14,330 bases of DNA from Lachnospiraceae bacterium UBA2864 (GCA_002350525.1 DEFA01000009.1:1993-16322); one strand, 5' to 3'; shown: positions 1-6,241, numbered from the stretch's first letter. Numbers and translations are program-made. The notes: a model not told the origin generated them from the letters alone.

Positions 1-252
1 ATCCTTATCAAGTCCCTTTGCAGCACTTACTGACAGATAACCATTTTCAAGCGAGAGCTTAATCTCATCTTTCTTAAATCCTGGCAAATCAATGTCCAGT
101 TCGTACTTGTCATCTTGCTCATGCACATCCGTCTTCATGACCTGTGCAGCTCGTTTTCCATAAAGCTTGCGGTCAATATCACCGAAATCAAACCTTGGAA
201 AATCCATCCAATCATCCAATAAGTTTTCTCCAAAAATACTAGGTAGTAACAT
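1..252 (-). CDS. Hsp20/alpha-crystallin small heat-shock protein (3' part outside window)
   Basis: An ATP-independent holdase chaperone that binds unfolding proteins in the cytoplasm. The window holds the first 84 codons, starting at the ATG at 252, and the gene runs off the left edge. The protein begins MLLPSIFGENLLDDWMDFP, the usual N-terminal arm. It continues into the alpha-crystallin domain with VMKTDVHEQDDKYELDIDLP followed by GFKKDEIKLSLENGYLSVSA, close to the Hsp18/Hsp20 pattern of Clostridia (M/KTDV-E, Y-L-ID-PG-KKED-I, NGYL-I-A). An AGGAGG site lies 8 nt before the start. The ATG at 259 is in another frame and is not used. A sigma-A promoter overlapped by a CIRCE operator lies upstream, so HrcA control is likely. 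The family call is firm; a precise gene symbol is not justified. Confidence 0.93.
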   Translation of the reverse strand, partial: MLLPSIFGENLLDDWMDFPRFDFGDIDRKLYGKRAAQVMKTDVHEQDDKYELDIDLPGFKKDEIKLSLENGYLSVSAAKGLDKD

Positions 253-361
253 AAGTCATTCCTCCTTCTCAAGAAAAATATTTAATAATATGTTTCATGA
301 GCAAGGGAAGGAGTGTTTGGATTCTTTATCGGAATCTTCTCTATTCCTTTGTTCTGACTAT

Positions 362-390
362 GTTATAGCACTAATTGTTAGCACTGTCAA
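362..390 (-). promoter_or_regulatory. Sigma-A promoter of hsp20
   Basis: On the minus strand there is a perfect TTGACA (390-385), a 17-bp spacer and TATAAC (367-362). Transcription would begin near 355 and leave a leader of about 100 nt before the hsp20 ATG at 252. The -35 box lies inside the CIRCE inverted repeat, so a bound repressor would block RNA polymerase. Confidence 0.85.
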
Positions 391-404
391 TAGGTGAGTG
401 CTAA
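378..404. promoter_or_regulatory. CIRCE operator (HrcA-binding site)
   Basis: The 27-bp element reads TTAGCACTG, nine bases, GAGTGCTAA on plus. The CIRCE consensus is TTAGCACTC-N9-GAGTGCTAA, so only one base of 18 deviates. It overlaps the -35 box of the hsp20 promoter. CIRCE is bound by HrcA, which is well known for groESL and dnaK operons; its use here on an hsp20 gene is read directly from position. Confidence 0.92.
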
Positions 405-412
405 TTTTTTTA

Positions 413-670
413 TCACATCATCAGCAGCATTCCCATAACGGTTATGCATACTGCCATAGTTATATAACCTTCCTTAGTGATGAGCTTCCAGACCTTATAG
501 CTGCCCTCTTCTCCACTATGCAAGCCAAACTCAACCCCATCATAATATGGAGTTATTTCTCTATCATAATCATCTAAATCCTCCCAGGATAAACACGCCC
601 CATATTCATCAAAGAATCCTTTATTTTTACTTAATCTTTCGATTACCTGCTTAAACATCAAATCATTCAC
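413..670 (-). pseudogene. Small immunity-like ORF (CdiI-type?), probably frameshifted near its 3' end
   Basis: The open frame gives 85 residues with a GTG first codon (no good ribosome binding site; an ATG at 658 is an alternative). The middle part, FFDEYGACLSWEDLDDYD followed by YDGVEFGLHSGEEGSYKVW, is acidic and vaguely resembles the immunity proteins of CdiA ribonuclease toxins (FFD..., DGVEFGL). This is a weak match from memory. The last residues (AVCITVMGMLLMM) look unnatural. Another minus frame over the same bases reads YNYGSMHNRYGNAADDVIKK and then LALTY-stop, ending at 387, which looks far more like a real C-terminus. A one- or two-base indel around 462-473 would join the two. It sits 16 bp behind the 154-aa gene. 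The call of a broken immunity gene is inference. Confidence 0.5.
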
Positions 671-686
671 TAAGTTGAATATAACT

Positions 687-1151
687 TTAATTGCTCCATC
701 TGATTACAGGCTGATTGTATTCCATATTTTCATCAAGTCCCGAACCCTCACGTTTTTTCCAAAAACGAAGTGTAAAAGACATATTTCTTTCGCATTCTTC
801 GACCACGGCATTGCCATCATCGAAAGAAGCAAATACTACAAAGCTGTCATCCGGATAACTCTCAACTAATTGATCTATCCAGCCTTTCATAATCCCAATT
901 GTTTTTTCGAAAAGAAGCATCTTGTCATTATTCGAAATGTTTACTTCATTTCCATCCCATTCCAACCAAGAAAGATCCGTATCTTCATTGATACTTCTGT
1001 CCATACCACAAAAGTTTCCTACTCCAAAATAAGCTCTTCCAAACGGATCTTTCTTCGTCCAAATCGAGTAGCCGGTATCAGGCGTAATCTCATTAATCAG
1101 AGCCGGATCAAATTCTTTCTTTGAAAGTTCATTTAATTGTATATCCATCAT
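687..1151 (-). CDS. Hypothetical protein, possible immunity protein
   Basis: A 154-residue acidic, soluble protein of unknown function. The open frame extends further upstream, but that part overlaps the SUKH gene; the start chosen is the tandem ATG ATG at 1151/1148 with AGGG and GGAAG just upstream. Visible elements are ELSKKEFDPALINEITPD, then YSIWTKKDPFGRAYFGVGNF and LSWLEWDGNEVNISNND. There are no catalytic motifs, membrane segments or signal peptide. It lies 25 bp downstream of a SUKH immunity gene and upstream of another immunity-like ORF, so a role in contact-dependent or polymorphic toxin immunity is inferred from neighbours only. Confidence 0.7.
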   Translation of the reverse strand: MMDIQLNELSKKEFDPALINEITPDTGYSIWTKKDPFGRAYFGVGNFCGMDRSINEDTDLSWLEWDGNEVNISNNDKMLLFEKTIGIMKGWIDQLVESYPDDSFVVFASFDDGNAVVEECERNMSFTLRFWKKREGSGLDENMEYNQPVIRWSN

Positions 1152-1176
1152 TTTCCCTATCTTCCGATATAATATT

Positions 1177-1545
1177 CTACAGGTTATTCCAGTATCGATT
1201 AATATCTTCCGGCAAATTTTCAATACTATTTCCAATAACGGTAAGATATTCCTCTTCAATGATATCTGGAACAATAAAGTACCTTCCGTCTCCGTTTATT
1301 CCGAATAGTTCTCCCCCGCCATTGGAGCCGATGATAAAACCGTCCTTAAGGTATTCCTGATATTCTTCGTTTATTTCAACCAATTCCTCAAAAGGATAAA
1401 GCATCAGCCAAGATTCGCCTGTGTCACCTTCGCCGCCGTTATGCTTTTTCATAAAGTCAATATACTCAGTAGGAATCGGTGTATTGTTTATACTTTCAAA
1501 AATTTCTCCTTCATACGGATCATTAAAATCAAATTTTGACCACAT
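1177..1545 (-). CDS. SMI1/KNR4 (SUKH-1) family immunity protein
   Basis: A 122-residue protein with the SUKH pattern: an N-terminal helix with IPTEYIDFMKKHNGGEGD (around 25-42), then LMLYPFEELVEINEEY (48-63), the IIGSNGGGELFGI segment (70-82) and a short strand RYFIVPDI (86-94). The family's usual signature is P-Y-FL--NGG...IG-D-GG--F-I-----Y-VP, and length is typical (about 120-150). SUKH proteins bind and neutralise secreted toxins, often nuclease or deaminase effectors, in the recipient cytoplasm. GGAGG is 7 nt before the ATG at 1545. No cognate toxin is in the window; the gene stands first in a run of small immunity-like genes. Confidence 0.82.
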   Translation of the reverse strand: MWSKFDFNDPYEGEIFESINNTPIPTEYIDFMKKHNGGEGDTGESWLMLYPFEELVEINEEYQEYLKDGFIIGSNGGGELFGINGDGRYFIVPDIIEEEYLTVIGNSIENLPEDINRYWNNL

Positions 1546-1585
1546 TTTTCTTCCTCCCTACCAAGACATTATCCAATATAATGGG

Positions 1586-1789
1586 CTAGTTTTCTTTGTA
1601 GTTGATAATAAAGTTACTGACATCTCTCTCTTCAAATGCCTTTCGGATTGAGCTGTCAAACGCTTTTGGATTGAGCTTGAACTCTCTGCTCGGCAGCGTT
1701 ATATTTTTTAGGTTATCACATCCACTAAATGCATAGTCTCCGAACACCTTCAAGCCCTTACCGATGGTCAGATTAAAATACGCCCTCCG
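1586..1789 (-). pseudogene. C-terminal fragment of a BspA-type leucine-rich-repeat protein
   Basis: No start codon is present, but the minus frame reads NLTIGKGLKVFGDYAFSGCD, then NLKNITLPSREFKLNPKAF and ends in FIINYKEN-stop at 1586. IG-GLK-FGDYAFSGCDNLKNITLP is the classic BspA/TpLRR repeat (TpLRR consensus: I--YAF-GC--L--I-IP). In frame, a stop (TAA at 1792-1790) lies upstream, so only about 65 codons survive. BspA-like LRR proteins are usually large surface proteins. This remnant shows that part of such a gene was lost here by deletion or recombination. Confidence 0.75.
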
Positions 1790-1841
1790 TTATATCCTGT
1801 GGTACGTTTTAGTGTAATTGAATTTCCCAACAAATTTGAAT

Positions 1842-2303
1842 TTAGCGATTCAGCCATTCTTTTAGTCGGATAAATACTTCTTCCTTATCTTCAGAAGATA
1901 TATCCCCACTCTTATTCAACGCATAGTGATGACCAAACTCGTTGTCAGTATATATGTTCCCGTTAAGTATTACGGGTTTATCATATCTTGGCCTTACGTG
2001 AATATGCAGATGAGGATCAGGAGCTGAGTCCTTATAGAAATCATTCATCAGGCAACTCCAATTACATAGAGTTGCTCCTAAAACAGTCTTTAAACATTCC
2101 TCAACTTTACAAACTAGATTGCGAAGCTCTTCCCACTCATCGTCTATCAGCTCTGACATTGAACCACAGTGACGCTTCAACACCAAAATACATCGTCCAA
2201 TATAATCCTGTTCATCTGAAAGGAAAACAGACCACGATTTACTTTCATATACCTGAAAATGCTTTTCTTCTCCAGACAGGTTGCACCAATCACAATTCTC
2301 CAT
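1842..2303 (-). CDS. HIT (histidine triad) family hydrolase
   Basis: A nucleotide-binding hydrolase of the histidine-triad superfamily, which cleaves phosphoanhydride or phosphoramidate bonds of dinucleoside polyphosphates or nucleotide conjugates. The 153-residue protein has the active-site triad PHLHIHVRPRY near residues 97-107 (His98, His100, His102). It also has the upstream IGRCILVLKRH strand-helix (35-45) typical of the N-terminal half. CDWC at residues 4-7 could bind zinc, as in some HIT proteins. The GTG at 2312 also opens the frame, but AGGTG lies 6 nt before the ATG at 2303 and that GTG forms part of it, so 2303 is preferred. Substrate cannot be told from sequence. Confidence 0.85.
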   Translation of the reverse strand: MENCDWCNLSGEEKHFQVYESKSWSVFLSDEQDYIGRCILVLKRHCGSMSELIDDEWEELRNLVCKVEECLKTVLGATLCNWSCLMNDFYKDSAPDPHLHIHVRPRYDKPVILNGNIYTDNEFGHHYALNKSGDISSEDKEEVFIRLKEWLNR

Positions 2304-2370
2304 TCTTTTCACCTACAAATCCCGATATGTATTAGTAAGTTGTCCTAAAAGTTATTCCATACTCTACGAA

Positions 2371-2754
2371 TCAAATTTCATCAATCCCATAGATATATCT
2401 AAACTCAAGAATCGATGAAGAATCCTTCTCCTGTCCTTCGAGCTCTTCCTTCAAAGAATTACCTTCATCTATTATGAAATATATAGTTGAACAGCCATAC
2501 TCCTTCGCTTTGGGCATGAAGTATTCTGCGACCCATTTTGTATCAAGCGGATTATCTTCAAAACCATCTCTCGTGTCAGCTACATACTCACACCCTCTAT
2601 GTTCCCTGATTACTTCCAGAGCTTTCATAAGAGGTTCTCTGTATCTTTCAAGTTCACAATATTTCTTCCAATGAACCAGAACTACATTCTTGGAGTCAAT
2701 GTAATAGACATCTGCTTGTTCAGATAGATATATGCTCTTATATTTCGTATTCAT
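2371..2754 (-). CDS. SpoIIAA/STAS-like protein
   Basis: A 127-residue cytoplasmic protein. The stretch VVLVHWKKYCELERYREPLM then KALEVIREHRGCEYVADTRD, followed by LDTKWVAEYFMPKAKEYGCS and IYFIID, matches the SpoIIAA-like/STAS-type fold (strand, helix of about 15, strand ending in D-RD, WL--W-P--A--G). Members of this family are known mostly as unnamed single-domain proteins with possible signalling roles. The frame is open to a GTG at 2883, but the extra 43 residues look like a remnant of a different protein (see next entry), and AGGGGA lies 5-6 nt before the ATG at 2754, so that start is chosen. A fusion starting at 2883 cannot be excluded. Confidence 0.6.
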   Translation of the reverse strand: MNTKYKSIYLSEQADVYYIDSKNVVLVHWKKYCELERYREPLMKALEVIREHRGCEYVADTRDGFEDNPLDTKWVAEYFMPKAKEYGCSTIYFIIDEGNSLKEELEGQEKDSSSILEFRYIYGIDEI

Positions 2755-2883
2755 ATGTTCCCCTATCGTCAGTAATGCTGGAAGATAAAATTTGCAACAA
2801 ATTTGCGTAACATTGGGATTGTTGCGCATTTCTTCTAAAATACGGGTTCGTGTAGGATTCAGTTTCTTTTCTTTATCCCCCAC
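2755..2883 (-). pseudogene. Remnant of an AAA_4/AlbA_2-type ATPase C-terminal HTH region
   Basis: Upstream of and in frame with the STAS-like gene, the minus strand encodes VGDKEKKLNPTRTRILEEM then RNNPNVTQI. VGDK repeats followed by L-P-RTRILEEMRNNPN-TQ are, from memory, typical of the linker and first HTH helices in Schlafen/AlbA_2-AAA_4 type putative transcriptional regulators of Clostridia. The homology stops abruptly after NVTQI. Either this is a gene scar, or it is translated as an odd N-terminal extension of the STAS-like protein. Confidence 0.45.
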
Positions 2884-2933
2884 TTTATTATATCAAATGT
2901 GGGGGATAAATCGACAAAAATGTGGGGGATAAA
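2872..2933. repeat. Three copies of a 12-bp GTGGGGGATAAA repeat, one inverted
   Basis: GTGGGGGATAAA occurs exactly at 2899-2910 and 2922-2933 on plus and at 2883-2872 on minus. The first two are direct repeats 23 bp apart; the minus copy and 2899-2910 form a perfect 12-bp inverted repeat with a 15-nt loop. The loop holds TATAAT on the minus strand (2892-2887). The minus copy encodes V-G-D-K of the HTH remnant. The layout could be an operator around a minus-strand promoter or a by-product of rearrangement. Confidence 0.8.
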
Positions 2934-2977
2934 TTCTACTTGCGGTTGTGATTAATCTCCATCATATTAATCCTTGC

Positions 2978-3238
2978 CTACTCTCTCTTAGCTTCAGATA
3001 TTTTTCTAGGCTTACGGTAACTAATGCGTGACTTAGGCATTGAATATGTCTTATCGATATCGGTTTCGCCTATGCACTTAAAGATATCGGGATACTCAGT
3101 AACTAACGCATAAACTTTTCTCATAACGGAAGGATCACGGGTATAAAGTGTTGCCATCTGATCCTGGGCATTGAATTGATTATACAGTCCCTCTCTTTCA
3201 GGAAATGAATGATCTCCGGCAGCTACTTGACAAAGCAA
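2978..3238 (-). CDS. Small mobile-element-type protein of unknown function (N-terminus uncertain)
   Basis: The frame gives up to 86 residues starting at a TTG (3238) without a clear ribosome binding site. Sequence such as AAGDHSFPEREGLYNQFNAQ, DQMATLYTRDPSVMRKVYAL and the basic tail YRKPRKISEAKRE resembles a family of small, basic proteins I associate with Firmicute conjugative elements and prophages (FPERE-LYN-LNA-D--ATL-TRDPSVMRK). Function is unknown. The divergent promoter-like TTGACA of the PadR operon lies inside the first codons, so the original 5' end may have been replaced when the PadR module was joined here. It may be non-functional. Confidence 0.5.
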   Translation of the reverse strand: MLCQVAAGDHSFPEREGLYNQFNAQDQMATLYTRDPSVMRKVYALVTEYPDIFKCIGETDIDKTYSMPKSRISYRKPRKISEAKRE

Positions 3239-3287
3239 AGTAGTTATGGTAAAAACTATATCAGACTACTAAGTAATGCAAAGTAGG
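3227..3287 (+). promoter_or_regulatory. Candidate PadR operon control region
   Basis: A perfect TTGACA (3227-3232) is followed by AT-rich DNA (TAAAAACTATAT, 3250-3261), but no -10 sits at ideal spacing. Two direct copies of GCAAAGTAG (3235-3243 and 3278-3286) flank it, and CTACT (3266-3270) forms a short inverted repeat with the second copy. PadR proteins bind palindromic sites in their own promoters, so these are plausible operator halves. This is inference from position. Confidence 0.35.
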
Positions 3288-3311
3288 AAATTCGAGCGAA
3301 GGAATACCACA

Positions 3312-3668
3312 ATGGACAACTCACAACTGTTAAAGGGCATACTTGAGGGCTGCATTCTTGCGATAATCGCGGATGGTGAGACCTATGGCTACGAGATAAT
3401 CGGCAAGCTTGAAAAGGCAGGCTTTGAGGACATCGGAGAAGGGACTCTTTATCCTGTTCTCACGCGCCTTGACAAAAACCGGCTGATACGATGCCGCAGA
3501 GCCAAATCCCCCCTCGGGCCGGTCAGGAAGTACTACAGCATAACCGCCGAGGGAACGAAGGCACTTGACGATTTCAAGGAACGCTACACCAGGATATCCG
3601 CAAGTGCAATGTCTGTATTGTTCGATACGAAAAAGAGCTTACCTGTAAAAAAGGGGAAGGGAGAATGA
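3312..3668 (+). CDS. PadR family transcriptional regulator
   Basis: A 118-residue winged-helix repressor that usually controls its own operon. The PadR N-terminal signature is clear: LKGILEGCILAIIADGETYG (7-26), YGYEIIGKLEKAGF (25-38), GTLYPVLTRLDKNRLI (44-59) and the wing RKYYSITAEGTKAL (72-85). AAGGA stands about 8 nt before the ATG at 3312; the earlier in-frame ATG at 3276 has no ribosome binding site and lies within repeats. The stop overlaps the start of the next gene (ATGA-type overlap), so the two are translationally coupled. The ligand is unknown; such PadR-membrane protein pairs often respond to envelope stress or drugs. Confidence 0.92.
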   Translation: MDNSQLLKGILEGCILAIIADGETYGYEIIGKLEKAGFEDIGEGTLYPVLTRLDKNRLIRCRRAKSPLGPVRKYYSITAEGTKALDDFKERYTRISASAMSVLFDTKKSLPVKKGKGE

Positions 3669-4726
3669 CCATGGAGTTTGAGCTTATGAAGGAGCAGCTG
3701 AAGGGAGAATACAGAAAAATATTTGAGGCTGCATGGATATACGGAGTAATGAAGAACGTGTCAAATGAGATGCTGATCGACAGGCTGACAGAAATTTACG
3801 ACATACTGCTGACGGCACAGACCGAGGGCAGGGATGTCAGGCGCATTGCCGGCACCAACACCGAACGTTTCTGTAAGGATCTTTACGGAGATTATACTCT
3901 CACTGACAGAATTAAGTTCATTCCCCGCATTATGTACACCTATGCCTGGTGCATCTTCGTTATTGAGCTGATGACATTCACTGCAGATAACAGCGGCAGG
4001 AGCAACATTCTTCCCTGCCTTTTCGGTATAGGGATCGGAGTGATCTTTGAACTGATCTGCCGCCTTGTCATAGCAAAGGTGATGTTCAAAAGCAGGAAGA
4101 TAAGCCCGGCTGCCTGGAACAACATGGCACTGCTCATTTTTGTGGCTATCTTCATCGGTATGCTTTTTTCACAGCATTATATAAGCGTTCAACTGAACGT
4201 TCCTGCTCTGCCGCTGATCATCGGAAGCGGTGTGTATATAGCGGTATTCTTTACTGCAAGAAGCATCTACAGATACAAAAACTTCGGGACCATACGGAAT
4301 GTGCATAAGCAGATGCTGAAGGACAACTACTACAAGGAGCTTAGTAGCACACAGCTTGAAGAAGCGGTTCTCAAAGGCTGGGGAAAGCGCTATGAAAGAG
4401 AATCTTCCAAAGGAAAAATAACTGCTGAGGGATTTGTAGAAATACTAAAGAAGGACGAACGTATAAACGATATTGTCGACAGGGGCCTTGATATTTTCTA
4501 TGCAGTGGTTTATATCTTCATGATCATAGAGAGAATGACCGACCCCGAACAGGGAACTTTCGACCTACTCTTCTATGCACTGATCATGGGAGTCTTCCTC
4601 TTCCTGATATGGCGTTTCTTCTCGGGTGCCTTCAGGAAAGATTCCGGCGTCAGAAAAAAGCTGATACAGGAATGCCTGCAGGCCGGCGTGACCATGCCTG
4701 AGTATATTAACAGCCGCTTACAATAA
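3665..4726 (+). CDS. Multi-pass membrane protein of PadR-linked (HAAS/DUF1700-like) type
   Basis: A 353-residue protein with a soluble N-terminal helical domain (about 1-85, including VSNEMLIDRLTEIYDILLTA and DVRRIAGTNTERFCKDLYGD). About six membrane segments follow, near residues 88-106, 114-138, 151-170, 180-198, 274-290 and 299-320. A soluble loop of about 75 residues separates TM4 and TM5. The N-terminal domain resembles HAAS/DUF1700/DUF1048 domains that accompany PadR regulators; this is a judgement by eye. Two starts fit: the ATG at 3665 overlapping the padR stop, or the ATG at 3671 with GGGAG 7 nt upstream. The function of the family is not established; a partner or sensor of the PadR is likely. 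Confidence 0.75.
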   Translation: MTMEFELMKEQLKGEYRKIFEAAWIYGVMKNVSNEMLIDRLTEIYDILLTAQTEGRDVRRIAGTNTERFCKDLYGDYTLTDRIKFIPRIMYTYAWCIFVIELMTFTADNSGRSNILPCLFGIGIGVIFELICRLVIAKVMFKSRKISPAAWNNMALLIFVAIFIGMLFSQHYISVQLNVPALPLIIGSGVYIAVFFTARSIYRYKNFGTIRNVHKQMLKDNYYKELSSTQLEEAVLKGWGKRYERESSKGKITAEGFVEILKKDERINDIVDRGLDIFYAVVYIFMIIERMTDPEQGTFDLLFYALIMGVFLFLIWRFFSGAFRKDSGVRKKLIQECLQAGVTMPEYINSRLQ

Positions 4727-4745
4727 AGCATTACAGGTATTTACC

Positions 4746-4783
4746 CATTCGATCGGTTATGGTCCTACCACCACCGGTCGATG
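4746..4783 (+). terminator. Weak stem-loop after the PadR operon
   Basis: CATTCGATCGGT pairs with ACCGGTCGATG across a loop of about 17 nt, with one bulge and one G-T pair. There is no tight T-run, only TTCTTTC. It may contribute to ending the rightward transcript, together with the stronger hairpin at 4863. Confidence 0.3.
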
Positions 4784-4862
4784 AACATTCTTTCAATAAT
4801 CTTCATATAGGTCTCACTTTCAAAACTTACAATATTTTTCTTTTTTGAAAATAAATAATATA

Positions 4863-4897
4863 ATGGCAGATACCCCGTATACGATGGTATCCGCCAT
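4863..4897. terminator. Stem-loop terminator between convergent genes
   Basis: ATGGCAGATACC (4863-4874) pairs with GGTATCCGCCAT (4886-4897): 11 of 12 pairs with an 11-nt loop. In the leftward direction it is followed by TATATTATTTATTTTC, so it should end the hydrolase transcript; the rightward strand has only ACAAAAAG after it. It lies 12 bp beyond the hydrolase stop. Confidence 0.65.
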
Positions 4898-4908
4898 ACA
4901 AAAAGCAA

Positions 4909-5907
4909 TTACATGTTCTCAGTAAAGAACTTCTCTAATTTATCAAACGGAATATAATCCTTGTCTCCGCCGTCATACAGATCTGTGTGTACAGCATCAG
5001 GAATGATCATTAGTTCCTTGTTATCCGAATACTTGCTGTCCTTTGTCATATCAGCATAAGCATCCTTTGAGAAATAGCACGAATGAGCCTTTTCTCCGTG
5101 GATAAGAAGCACTGCACTTCTGATCTCATTTGAATATTTCAGAATAGGCTGGTTAATGAAAGACTCACATCCGGTCACATTCCAACCTCCGTTAGAGTTA
5201 AGGCTTCTTGCATGATATCCACGATCGGTCTTGTAATAGCTATGGTAATCCTTAACAAAGAAAGGTGCATCCGAAGGCAACGGATCGATAACTCCACCGC
5301 CAAGCTTATAATCACCCGATTTCAGATCCTCCAGTCTCTGAGCACACATAGCTTTCTTCTTCTCATAACGTGCCTCTTCACTGTCCTCACTGTCAAAGTA
5401 ACCTTTTGCGTTCACCCTGGTCATATCATACATGGTGGATGCCACGGTTGCCTTTATTCTCGTATCAAGTGCCGCCGTATTGATTGCCATTCCGCCCCAG
5501 CCGCAGATACCTATGATCCCTATCCTGTCAGGATCAACTCTGTCATTCAGGGAAAGAAAGTCAACCGCTGCCATGAAATCCTCAGTATTGATATCCGGGG
5601 AAGCCATATATCTAACGTTCCCGCCACTTTCTCCGGTAAAAGAAGGATCAAATGCTATTGTCAAAAAGCCTCTCTCTGCCATGGTCTGTGCATAGAGTCC
5701 TGAGCACTGCTCCTTAACTGCACCAAAGGGACCGCATACTGCGATTGCGGGAAGTCTGCCCTCTTTATCCTTGGGTACATACATATCTGCTGCAAGTGTT
5801 ATCCCATATCGGTTCACAAAGGTCACCTTGCTGTGGTCTACCTTATCGCTCTTAGGGAATGTTTTGTCCCATTCAGTTACCAGTTTCAGTTCTTCCTTTT
5901 TGATCAT
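4909..5907 (-). CDS. Alpha/beta hydrolase (dienelactone hydrolase/YcjY-like)
   Basis: A 332-residue cytoplasmic hydrolase. The N-terminal strands VTFVNRYGITLAADMYVPKD (28-47) and LPAIAVCGPFGAVKEQ (52-67) are typical of the YcjY-like group (VTF-NR-G--LA---Y-P). The nucleophile elbow region is RIGIIGICGWGGMAIN (128-143), and the catalytic His is probably His307 in IIPDAVHTDLYD. There is no GxSxG; the elbow holds Cys135, as in dienelactone hydrolases, although the following GWGG differs from GYCxGG. The substrate cannot be inferred. GGAGG is 8 nt before the ATG. The gene is second in an operon with the 74-aa ORF and divergent from a LysR regulator, a common arrangement for this family. Confidence 0.88.
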   Translation of the reverse strand: MIKKEELKLVTEWDKTFPKSDKVDHSKVTFVNRYGITLAADMYVPKDKEGRLPAIAVCGPFGAVKEQCSGLYAQTMAERGFLTIAFDPSFTGESGGNVRYMASPDINTEDFMAAVDFLSLNDRVDPDRIGIIGICGWGGMAINTAALDTRIKATVASTMYDMTRVNAKGYFDSEDSEEARYEKKKAMCAQRLEDLKSGDYKLGGGVIDPLPSDAPFFVKDYHSYYKTDRGYHARSLNSNGGWNVTGCESFINQPILKYSNEIRSAVLLIHGEKAHSCYFSKDAYADMTKDSKYSDNKELMIIPDAVHTDLYDGGDKDYIPFDKLEKFFTENM

Positions 5908-5929
5908 GATTTCATCCTCCGTTCTCTTA

Positions 5930-6154
5930 TCACTGTTTATCCGCTTCTTTTTGTGTCTGCCTGATCAGATAGTCCATCCTATCAACCTTCCTCTGACTGT
6001 TGTGCATTTCCTCCACCAGATCACATCGACATTTTCGAAGATACTTTACGAGCCCATCCATATCCCCTGCTTCGTAAAGTGCTTTTGCTCTTCTTGTTCC
6101 TTCCGCAGAGAATCCACTGTCTGTAAGATTTTCTATCAGGGTTTTTACTTCCAT
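5930..6154 (-). CDS. Small conserved helical protein of unknown function
   Basis: 74 residues, almost all helical and charged: MEVKTLIENLTDSGFSAEGT, then an Arg/Lys-rich middle and HNSQRKVDRMDYLIRQTQKE near the C-terminus. There is no membrane segment or known motif. AGGTAGGA stands 3 nt before the ATG at 6154. It ends 22 bp before the alpha/beta hydrolase start, so the two form one operon transcribed from the TATAAT at 6180-6175. I recall similar short helical proteins beside LysR/hydrolase modules in Clostridia, but assign no function. Confidence 0.75.
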   Translation of the reverse strand: MEVKTLIENLTDSGFSAEGTRRAKALYEAGDMDGLVKYLRKCRCDLVEEMHNSQRKVDRMDYLIRQTQKEADKQ

Positions 6155-6174
6155 CTGTCCTACCTCGTATCCTC

Positions 6175-6241
6175 ATTATATTTACTTGACGAATTCTTCG
6201 CTAATGAATAAAATGAATATCGTGATATTCCAAAATGGAAT
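6175..6241. promoter_or_regulatory. Divergent promoter/LysR operator region
   Basis: On minus, TATAAT (6180-6175) lies 21 nt before the 74-aa gene but has no good -35 (TAGCGA at 17 bp), as expected for an activator-dependent promoter. Just upstream are two overlapping palindromes: GAATATC-GT-GATATTC (6215-6230) and ATTCCA-AAA-TGGAAT (6227-6241). Both fit the T-N11-A type dyads bound by LysR regulators, and they stand 35-60 bp upstream of the -10. The assignment to the adjacent LysR is inference. Confidence 0.55.

Noticed and set aside
2304..2312. GTG start of the HIT gene at 2312
   Set aside because: That GTG is part of the AGGTG ribosome binding site of the ATG at 2303.
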